In this document: piece after piece, positions 56,101 through 64,000 of the stretch
How the letters are laid out: the number at the start of each line of letters is the position of its first letter
Position numbering within the stretch: the first letter of the stretch is position 1
From: Hypholoma sublateritium FD-334 SS-4
Taxonomy: Eukaryota; Basidiomycota; Agaricomycetes; Agaricales; Strophariaceae
DNA length: 64,000 bases
Direction of reading: 5' to 3'
Assembly: GCA_000827495.1 (NCBI GenBank)
Contig: KN817536.1
Location: 310,001-374,000, forward strand
Made by a program: the position numbers and the translations under genes
Notes under the pieces: generated by a model
Databases searched by the model: none
What the model was told of the DNA's origin: nothing
The model's input: the letters and a program-made list of their open reading frames with translations, nothing else

Positions 56101-56375
56101 GGATCGTGGGCTACGAGGCGACGATGCCCATCGTCTACGCGGATCCGGTGACGCGCAGCTATTTGCCTGAGACGGCGGCGGACGTGCTTTCGCCGGCGCC
56201 TGCGTCGCCGACGCCGAGCGTGTCGCGGAGGGACGCGGAGGAGACGGAGCGCCAAGCGAAGGAGATGAAGCCCTTGCTTGGGTTCCTACCTCCGATTCAC
56301 GACCGGTCGTCACACTTGACGCGCGCGCGGAAGAGCAGAAATCGCAAGGCGAATTTGGGCGCGGGGAATGGCTAG
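53103..56375 (+). CDS. mechanosensitive ion channel, MscS type with EF-hand (Msy1/Msy2 class)
   Basis: In fission yeast Msy1/Msy2 are ER channels that adjust calcium and volume on osmotic shock. The start at 53103 gives MVNKSRGILKNGPRYHEEDA and a long acidic cytosolic N-terminus. Transmembrane helices follow (IISLLFSSLIGSVFLAGVLI, AWLFWTAANLVISWGLAMII, LAQVVEFFFFLILVWRIQAM), then a Ser/Pro/His-rich cytosolic loop of about 250 residues. The EF-hand is DKDSNGDISRAE, a complete calcium loop (55203-55238). The pore-lining part is LLCVAIVIMFFIALSVFGVE and FIFKASASSAFDAIMFLFVT, followed by the beta domain HPYDTGDRVLINGA and VVKKVGLFATVFLRSDGTET. The tail ends NLGAGNG. About 900 residues. The start could be further upstream if a 5' exon exists. 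Confidence 0.88.
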
Positions 56376-57334
56376 GCTGCGCCTGCTCTTCGTGTCTTAG
56401 CGTGAATTGGGCGGTTGATCCGTGGATGTTTTGGTTTTTGGAGGAGGTTGGAGAGGATATATCTTGGACTTCGTGTGTTTTTGCTTTTTTTGTAATGCCC
56501 TTCCGCGAAGATGGGCTTGCTTTCAGTTTCGCTCCGGTCCCCTATCATTATCCCATATAGTTTGTTGCATGCTCCTACATACATACACATATCATAGAAT
56601 ATAAATTGCATAGTTAGACTCAGATCCGGCTTTGATGTATTCATACCTTGTAGAAGTCAACGGAAATTAGCTTATTTGTCCGTGAGGTTGATTTTGTACG
56701 TGTCGACGGTTCAGAAGACGAACTATGCATTAATAGACCTGAGACTCTACAAACCCCTACCTGCTTGGATCTCTGCAGGGATTCACAACGTCAAACACAC
56801 TTGACCTCGAATACCTAAAGTAGTAAATGAAATCAAGTCAGAGCATCGAAGCAATCACAATCTGGCCCTGGGACATCCGGTCCTCGCCCCGAAGTCTTTG
56901 TCTAAAAATTGAGGAGAAGCAAGTACATAATTCATTTCCGTTGGATCAGCTTCTTCATCATACAACTTTCGCCAGCAAGTAGTATACGTACAGGGTACAC
57001 CGATACACATACAACAAGCGTTTGCGGTATAACTAAGTAGTTATTATTTCACTAGTGCGAGAAAATATTACAGAGCAGCGGGTGTCCGCCGCTGCAGAGG
57101 AGACGTAGTGTACAAAATCCAGAGGGGAGATGCGGAGAAAGTCTGCGTGGACGGACCTAGAAGTGGAAAGATAGGTAAGAAAAAAGGGGAGGCCAAGAAC
57201 GAAATAGGGTGTTGGCTGTGCGCTAAATGAGATAGGCGCGAACGGGCAGGAAGCCAAAGCAGCGGCCGCGGGGGATCGGAGGCGTCGCCCGTGCAGTCGA
57301 GGCGACATGCGTCGACAAGCGGGCGAGATGGGGC
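56376..57334. other. convergent 3' intergenic region
   Basis: Between the stops of the MscS gene and BEM1. It is long for a 3'-3' gap here (959 bases). No gene is seen on either strand. Confidence 0.5.
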
Positions 57335-59534
57335 TCAGTCGGCGTATAGCACATGTTTGTCGGTCGCCTCCATCCACGCACGCAGCTCGTCGTCCGAGTC
57401 GAGCCCCACGAACGTGTTCGTCATGCTGTCACGGTACCGCAGGTTCAGGACCTCCGTGCCGAGGCGCGTCTGCACCTTGTCCATGAGCTCCGCGTGCGAC
57501 ACCTTGGGGTGCACGCGAATCGCGATGAGGTCGTCTGCGACTTGGTTGAAGATCTTGATCTTGACGAACGCCGTCTGCGGGTTGGCGGCGGAGATCGGCG
57601 GTGTGTTCAGGTTGGTCGTCGCGGACGAGTGCGAGCGCGTGCGCGCGGAGAGCGCCTGCGACGTGCGCGACGCCTCGCTCGGCTGGTACCCGCTGTCGTT
57701 CCACCGCGACTGGCTCGAGCCGCCGTTAGCGCCCGCGTAGCTGTTGTACGACTGCGAGTGCTGCTGCTGGTGCCGTGGGGGAGGCGGCTGCGGCGAGCCG
57801 TTCCGCTCGCGCTGCTGCGGGTGCTGCGGCGAGTTCGATCGCGAGCCCGGGTCGTAGCCGTTGGGTGTGTTGAAGGACGCAGACGAACCTGACCGCGAGT
57901 GATTCTGCGCGAGCGCGTGCAGGCGGAGGTTGTCCTCGGGGATTCGCTGGCTGCCCTGCTGCTGGTACGGGATGCGCTGCTCGCGCTCGCGCTCGTAGCT
58001 CTTGCTCTGCGGCGACGGGGCGTAGCCCTCGTCTTCGTAGTCCGAGCCGTCGCTCGTGCGCCGATCCTGCACCGCCATGCGGCCGAACTGCGCCTGGACG
58101 CCGTAGCCATCATCGTTATCGTAGGGATCTGCCGGCGCATCGTCGCCGCCGAACAGCGTCTCCATCGCATCGTGCCGTGGCTCGCCTGCATTCTCCACGT
58201 CCCCGGGTTTCAGAGAGAGAAATCTGCGAACGACGATGTGTTCTAGAATGTAGCGCCCACCGGTGGTTCCGAGGTTGCATAGGGCGTGCACGTAGTCGTC
58301 GAGCTCGCTCCGCCGCGTGGCCGTGAGCGCATCGTCGACGTCCTGGGCGGGGCCAGGCATGTACGGCAGCGTGCGCGGCTCTGGCGGCTCGCGCCCGGCC
58401 TCCCGCGGGAACGTGTCGAGCAGTGAGACTTGGAAGTCGTAGAAGTCGTTATACTGGCGGAAGAGAATGAGGTTTTTGGAAGGTGGGAGATCCGTCGCGC
58501 CGGCGCGGCTGTATGGTTGGTAGGCGGCGTCGATTCGGAACCAATAGTCGTCCATCTCATAATGGAAAGAGACTACGTCCGCGGATAGAAGGATGCCCTC
58601 CGGAAGGACATCTGGCGTCTGGTTGCGCGGTTCTGCGCGGGGCGGGGGATTTTGGGCGATTGGAGGCGCGGGCGGGTTGGTGATGTACTGGCTAGCGTAA
58701 GCTGTATTCGTGATAGGTTCTTTGGGCTCCGGTGCGTCGATGACGCCCAGAGAGATGCTGTTCTGCTTGTACTTCAGCATCGCGCGTTTCCAGTCTTCGA
58801 CCTTTGGCAGGTCACCGCGGTCCATAAGCGCATTGACGTCGGGTACAGGCTTTCCTGTTGCTGGGTCGTGTATTTCGACGAAGGAGACAGGGATCAGCCC
58901 CGGTCGACCGAGGCGACCGATTGGCTTTGCGACGAACCATTCGCGGTTTGACTGCGCAACTACCGTGATGGCATCGCCGCGCTTGGCGTCGAGCTCATCC
59001 GCCCGTTCCGCGTTGAAATCGTGGAGGACAATGGCGTAGAAGACCTGAGCTTTGGTGACCGACTCCTGCGTCTCCGATCGCGGGGACATGGGCGGCCGGG
59101 AGGCGAACTGGGGCGCGAACTGGGGCGCGGGGCCAGCCTGCGATTGCCGACTATTTCTGGATCGCAGAGTCAGTGTCAACTGCCAGAACGGCATCGCGCG
59201 ATACTCACGGTACGGCGTTTTTGGCAAACTCTTCGAACATGGACCGCGGGACGAGGCCGCGGGCGCCTGATATTGGATTGTGGGCCTCGTACCAGGCACC
59301 CGACATGTCTGCATCCTTGAGGACGTAGAAGAAGTCGCCCTTGGAGAAGGAGAGCTCCTGGGGCGCTTGTGACTTGTAGTTGGAGAGGGCGCGGATGACT
59401 TTCTGAGGGGGTAGGATGGCAGACGGGGGCTTTGAGACGGACGGCAGGGGCACTGGGGTGGATATCTGGGGGCGCGAGGAGGACTCGCGATTCCCGTTGA
59501 GGGACTTGCGGAGAGACTTCATCGTGGTGGTCAT
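57335..59534 (-). CDS. BEM1: polarity scaffold Bem1/Scd2 (SH3-SH3-PX-PB1)
   Basis: Bem1 links active Cdc42, its exchange factor Cdc24 and PAK kinases at sites of polarised growth. The start at 59534 gives MTTTMKSLRKSLNGNRESSS. SH3-1 is VIRALSNYKSQAPQELSFSK to GARGLVPRSMFEEF. After an intron near 59160-59205 comes SH3-2, YAIVLHDFNAERADELDAKR to RPGLIPVSFVEIHD. The PX domain runs from LLSADVVSFHYEMDDYWFRI through FRQYNDFYDFQVSLLDTFPR. A Gln/Ser/Arg-rich linker follows. The C-terminal PB1 domain, FVKIKIFNQVADDLIAIRVH to DELRAWMEATDKHVLYAD, binds the Cdc24 PB1. The domain order is the full Bem1 set. About 715 residues. It is divergent to NOT3, with 695 bases between starts. Confidence 0.95.
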
Positions 59535-60229
59535 GACCAGAGATTCGACGGCGAGCACAATCGCACATACTTATCACCACGTGACCACAACAATTAGCAC
59601 ATCGCTTCTTAATTTATACACGCCCTCGTTGCCATCTGTCGCCTCAATTCGCGCTCCACCCCCGCGCTTCCGAGCCATTCAGGCGCCTCACAAGCTGCAA
59701 ATACTCCGTTCTCCTGAGAATCCGCGGTGAGACGATCCCCGTGCGCAGCTGGCCAAGCCTGCCGGCCCAGCGCAGACCTCAGACGAGCCGGTCAGCCAAC
59801 TGGGCATCTCCTCTGCCGACCGACGGGCGTGCGGGGGAATGCATCGAGCACGACATTTTTGGCGTTGCTACTGTGGCAAATGTATTGGTTACTGCGATCG
59901 ATTGAATGCGGATAGGATGGTATCACGCAGAGCTCGGTATCACCATATGGTCATACATTCCAAACACAGCGCTCCCTGGATACCAGACCAGCGTTGAACC
60001 GCGTTTTTTGCGCGTTCAATTGACGTCGGTGTCGCGTGCGCGCTGCGCAAGCTGGAGCGCAGATCAAGCGTGGGTATCTTTAGACCGAGGATTGTTCGTG
60101 TATTTTTACGTAATTCCAGCGTTAGCAAACAAATGCCCTCGATAATTATCCAATCCACTGCCACAACTCTCTACACCACCGGCGACAGAAACACAGCACA
60201 TCGACTCTGCTCACGGAGCACCCCTCGCC
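59535..60229. other. divergent promoter region, BEM1 / NOT3
   Basis: It contains an E-box CACGTG at 59578-59583 (in CACCACGTGACC) near the BEM1 start, and a CRE-like TGACGTC at 60021-60027 near NOT3. No gene is seen. Confidence 0.5.
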
Positions 60230-62522
60230 ATGGCTGCACGCAAGCTACAAAGTCTGTCTCTTCCCACAGTCCACATACCCGCCCGCACTGAGCGCTGTTT
60301 CCCATGTAGCCGAAATCGACCGGACGCTGAAGAAGGTCTCGGAGGGCGTCGAGCTCTTTGAGAACATATACGACAAGATGCAGTCGTCGACGAACCAGAC
60401 GCAGAAGGAAAAGTCCGAGCTCGACCTCAAAACGCAGATAAAGAAGCTCCAGCGCCTGCGCGACCAAATCAAGACCTGGGTCGCGAGCAATGACATCAAG
60501 GACAAGTCGGCGCTGCTCGACAACCGGCGCCTGATTGAGACGGTGAGCACGCTTTGTATATCTTAATCGCCCCATCCCCCGTGTGTGTGGATCGCCGCGC
60601 GTGAGGGACATGGCCCGTGCTCGCACGCGCATGCGTGCATGCATGCATGCTCCGGCAGAACCACCATGCCTACTTTCTTCCGCATACCCCGTGTGCCCGC
60701 TTTCCTCTCCGCTCTCCCCCCTTTCCCCGCGCCTGCGCTGACCCGTCCGCCCCGTCCCCTCCGCGATGCACAGCAAATGGAGAAGTTCAAGGCATGCGAG
60801 AAGGAGATGAAGACAAAGGCGTTCTCGAAGGAGGGCCTGATCCAGGCCGCGCGCCTCGACCCGAAGGAGCAGGAGAAGGAGGAGGCGATCCAGTGGGTGA
60901 ACAACCAGGTCGAGCAGCTGCAGCAGCAGGTCGAGGGCACGGAGGCAGAGCTCGAGGCACTGCAGGGCACGGGGAAGAAGCGCAATAAGGGCGGCCAGAC
61001 GAACGCAGGGCGACAGGAGGAGCTCGAGGCGCTGAACGAGCGCCGGAAGTGGCATATCAGCCGGCTGGAGATCGTCCTGCGGCTGCTCAATAACGGTTCG
61101 CTGGCCGTGGAAAAAGTGAACGAGCTGAAGGAGGACGTGGAATACTTTGTCACAGGGAATTCAGTGCGTTGCGCTCCTGTATGTGATTTTTTTTCAGTTC
61201 CAGTTAACTTTTTTCGGCACAGGAGGAGAACTTTGAAGAAGACGAGGGTATTTACGAGGAGCTCAACCTGGACGAGGAGGAAGAGAAGTTCGGCCTCGTG
61301 GTGGATGACGACGATAGCGAGGATTCCGATGACGCTAGCGCAGGTTTGTGCGGCTTTTGCTCTGCGCTAGATTTCAATCCTAATTTGACATTCAGATATG
61401 CCCTCACGTTCGTCGAAGAAACACGACGAGGAGAGTGTGTCAAGCAGTAAACGGGACGACAGTCCAATACTAAAGAAAGCAACAGCAACGCTAAACCTCC
61501 GAAGTACGTGCGCGCCTATCTGATACAAATCGTGCTGACCGACTGCGGTTCACAGAAACATCAGTGGATAGTAAGGCTATCGATACCACATATTCTTATC
61601 CTCGCATTCTGACTCGTTCTTCTAGCAAAACCGCCGCTGAATCTCAACTTTTCCTCACAACCCATGGCGACGATCCTGAAGGCAGGCCTGCAGACACAAC
61701 CAGCACCGCGGCCCGCAGCGCCAGCCGTGCTCCCCCCTATACGGTACGCCGCCATGGCCGCCGCCGCCGTTGCAACCCCTCCCCACCCTACCCCTTCCTC
61801 GCTCGCCACCGCCGCGGCATCAATACCGCCCACGCCTGCCGCGACCGCGCCCTCACATCCGCCGCAACCCCCATCGACGGCGCCGTCAATACTCCCCGCG
61901 TACATCCCCCAGACGCCCGCGCACGAGCACAGCATCGCGACGTCGTCGCCGAGCCTCACGCAGCTGTCGGTGACGAGCCCCATGCTCTCGTCGGCGGCGT
62001 CGGTGTCGCAACAGCCGGACGGGTCGTTCTACTCGGGGCAGGAGTCGCCTGCGATGTCGGACGCGACGTCGTCGTCGGAGCACAAGGCGGGCGTGCCGCA
62101 GTCGCCGCTGCGCGAGGCGCCTGTGCGGCAAGGTGCGCTGGGCCCCTTTGGACGTGTGCGTGTAAGAGGCTAATTATAGCCCCGCCTGCGCAGATACGAC
62201 CGTTCCTTCTCCTTTGGTCGCGAGTCAGCAGTCGCCGCGTGTGACGGTGAGCCGCCTGCCGGCCGGCGACGCGCGTATGACTGACTTCAACTACTACGTT
62301 TTGCAGAGCACAGCGGCGCCGACCGAGCCCTCACAGCAGCGGATACAGACGCCTGCTCCGACGAACGGCCCCCAGCAGGCGCAGGTGCAGGCACAGGTGG
62401 CGCCCTCGCCGCTGCCGCAGCAGTTGCAGCAGTCTGTGCCGGTGCCCGCGAAGTCGCCCGCACCGCAGGCGGTGCCTGCGTTCCCGCCTGGGGTGAAGGT
62501 GCCTGCACAGCAGCTCGCCGAG

Positions 62523-62561
<39 letters not shown>

Positions 62562-63301
62562 GGCGTGCAGCAGCAGAACGTCGGTGCACAGCGCCCTGCG
62601 TCGGCCGCGCCGCCGCGCGCGGTGTCGGCGGCGTTCCCTGGCTCGTTGTCGGATCTCGTGGTGTCGTTTGAGAACGTGAAGCAGAAAGGTACGTCTTTGT
62701 TTTGCGTGCGCGTGCGGTTTAGTTAGCTGAGAGGCGGAGCAGCGATGCGCGCGAACACGCTGGACGCGGTGCACAAGATGCTCGAGGGCGGCTATACCCA
62801 GATCCCACAGCCGCAGGATACCGAAAAGTATGTGTAATCCACGGTGGCATTTAGCGCACACTAACGGCGTTGTGAATTCACAGGCCCAAGTACTACGTGC
62901 CGCGCAACCCGTTCCAGACGGCGCCGTATTACCCGCAGACGCCGCACCCGCTGCTGCAGACGCCCGCGATCTTCGCGCAGCTCGACGTGGAGAGCCTGTT
63001 CTGGGTGTTCTACTACCTGCCCGGGACGTACCAGCAGTGAGTGTTTATTTATTTGTTTAGCGCTGCCAGCGCGATGGCTGACGAGCCGCGCCACAGGTTC
63101 CTCGCGGCGAAGGAGCTGAAGCGGCAGTCGTGGCGGTTCCACGTCAAGTACCTGACGTGGTTCCAGCGGCACTCGGAGCCGCAGGCGATCACGGAGGAGT
63201 ACGAGCAGGGGGTGTATGTGTACTTTGACTGGGAGGGCTCGTGGTGCCAGCGCAAGAAGAGCGACTTCCGGTTCGAGTACCGATATCTGTCGGAGGATTG
63301 A
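60230..63301 (+). CDS. NOT3: CCR4-NOT complex subunit Not3/Not5
   Basis: A core subunit of the deadenylase complex that controls mRNA decay and reads codon optimality at the ribosome. The start at 60230 gives MAARKLQ and, after an intron, [40 protein letters not shown] and [20 protein letters not shown], the Not3 coiled coil. A long intron (60543-60773) precedes [20 protein letters not shown]. The acidic [20 protein letters not shown], a long Pro/Ala/Ser linker and a run of 13 Gln (62523-62561) follow. The NOT box is [55 protein letters not shown] and [20 protein letters not shown], ending RYLSED at 63301. About 830 residues. Confidence 0.95.
60622..60650. repeat. 29-base alternating purine-pyrimidine tract in a NOT3 intron
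   Basis: The tract CGCACGCGCATGCGTGCATG... alternates pyrimidine and purine without a break over 29 bases and includes three GCAT units. Such sequence can adopt Z-DNA or cruciform shape. It sits in the 231-nt intron, the longest I measured in this gene. Confidence 0.75.
62523..62561 (+). repeat. CAG/CAA repeat encoding poly-glutamine in Not3
   Basis: Thirteen CAG/CAA codons in frame. The mixture of CAG and CAA makes it less prone to slippage than pure CAG. Poly-Gln linkers are common in Not3/Not5. Confidence 0.9.
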
Positions 63302-63534
63302 GGGCGAAATCAGTACCTGTGCACCACGACATATTCACTGCGTGGCATTGTCTTTCTATTCCTTCTTTTGTTATTTTTGCACATCCACGCGCTTTTCGGC
63401 GACCTGTATCCATTACTTGCTCTTTAGCTTAATTGAAGCACCCAGTGGGCGCGCGGCGCGTTCGATATTAATATTTTTGCCAGGCACCGGGACAGCGTGC
63501 GTATTAAATAATTGCATGGATATATTACTCGCCT

Positions 63535-64000
63535 CTACTCTAGCTTGACGACACCGCCGATGGCCTCGAAGGCCTTTTGCAGCTTCTCGGCGTCCTCCTT
63601 GGACAGATTCTCCTTGAGGACCTTGGGCAGCGACTCGACGAACTTTTTGGCCTGTGAGAGGGGGTGAGCGGGGCGCACAGACGCCGGGGGAGAACGGAGC
63701 GGGGAGACCCAGACGCACGTCCATGAGGGTGAGGTTGGGCACGAGGGCCTTGACCTCGCGGATGACCTTGGGCTTGGACGCGGGGTCGAAGGACTCGAGC
63801 TTGACGTTGAACACGGTCTTCTCCTTGGGCTTTTCCTGCAGGGAGAGTCAGTAGGCAGGTGCGCTAGCGGTGGACGGGACGCACGTCGGCGGGCTCGTCA
63901 GTGGGTGCAGCTGAGGCTGCGGCGGCTACCGGGGCGGCGGCGGCGGGCATGGCGACCTCGGTGATGTTGAGGCGCGTCTGCGGGGCGTCAGCAGGGGAAC
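63535..64000 (-). CDS. MRPL12: mitochondrial ribosomal protein bL12m (partial, 5' end outside window)
   Basis: bL12m forms the stalk of the mitochondrial large subunit and recruits translation factors. The stop is at 63535-63537 (..GGVVKLE). The last exon gives KKFVESLPKVLKENLSKEDA, the exon before it FNVKLESFDPASKPKVIREV and KALVPNLTLMD, which together are the bL12 C-terminal domain. The exon toward the edge reads NITEVAMPAAAAAPVAAAAA, the Ala/Pro-rich hinge. The presequence and N-terminal dimerisation domain lie beyond base 64000. Introns lie at about 63655-63720 and 63840-63890. Confidence 0.88.

Noticed and set aside
57353..57892. Open frame antisense to BEM1 with Arg-rich product
   Set aside because: A shadow of GC-rich coding sequence; low-complexity product without domain.
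60171..61055. Long open frame antisense to NOT3
   Set aside because: It overlaps the conserved Not3 coiled coil on the other strand and crosses an intron; no domain.

Overview
The window is nuclear DNA from a filamentous basidiomycete, most likely an Agaricomycete. The genes are dense, alternate between strands, and carry many short introns of about 50-70 nt with GTRNGT donors. Several families are typical of Agaricomycotina: a seven-transmembrane orphan protein, small Lys/Glu-rich coiled-coil proteins, an RGS protein of the FlbA/Thn1 class with DEP domains, and a carboxymethylenebutenolidase-like protein with a SnoaL-like tail. The sequence is a draft, with isolated N bases and one 605-base N gap at 27579-28183. 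There are no bacterial-style operons. I see about 31 protein genes (one truncated at each edge), one DNA transposon and no intact tRNA or rRNA gene.

Layout. 1-13.3 kb: the end of a probable transcription factor, nucleoporin Nup120 (-), a 3-kb gene-poor stretch with an imperfect inverted repeat, a short orphan gene (+), a MAPR/cytochrome-b5-type protein (-) and the RGS protein (-). 15.7-26.8 kb: an unrecognised coiled-coil protein, an alpha/beta hydrolase, UDP-glucuronate decarboxylase, bystin/Enp1, an HpcH/HpaI-type aldolase, an isochorismatase-fold hydrolase and a small coiled-coil protein. 27.3-28.5 kb: a DNA transposon with perfect 35-bp terminal inverted repeats and an 8-bp target duplication. 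28.6-41 kb: a DLH/SnoaL-type protein, ribosomal protein L3, a PPR-like protein, an AMMECR1 protein, an unusual Rab GTPase, ribosomal protein S7 and the Hsp90 co-chaperone Cns1. 41.5-52.8 kb: a secreted fasciclin protein with a His/Asp/Glu-rich repeat tail, a MYND protein, L-2-hydroxyglutarate dehydrogenase, complex I subunit NDUFA12, a small membrane protein, the seven-transmembrane protein and a second small coiled-coil protein. 53.1-64 kb: an EF-hand MscS channel, the polarity scaffold Bem1/Scd2, Not3/Not5 and mitochondrial ribosomal protein bL12m.

Most of the genes are conserved housekeeping genes: ribosome production (Enp1, L3, S7, bL12m), mRNA turnover (Not3/5), the nuclear pore, mitochondrial metabolism (L2HGDH, NDUFA12), chaperoning and polarity. 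They form no single pathway. Head-to-head pairs with short shared upstream regions are common (UXS1/ENP1, CNS1/FAS1, MYND/L2HGDH, coiled-coil/MscS, BEM1/NOT3). The parts most worth a second look are the transposon in the shared upstream region of two divergent genes, the 54-bp-period repeat of the fasciclin protein, the large insert in the Rab GTPase, the pair of coiled-coil paralogues with matching introns, and a palindromic CRE-like double site. I found no clear new defence or biosynthetic system.
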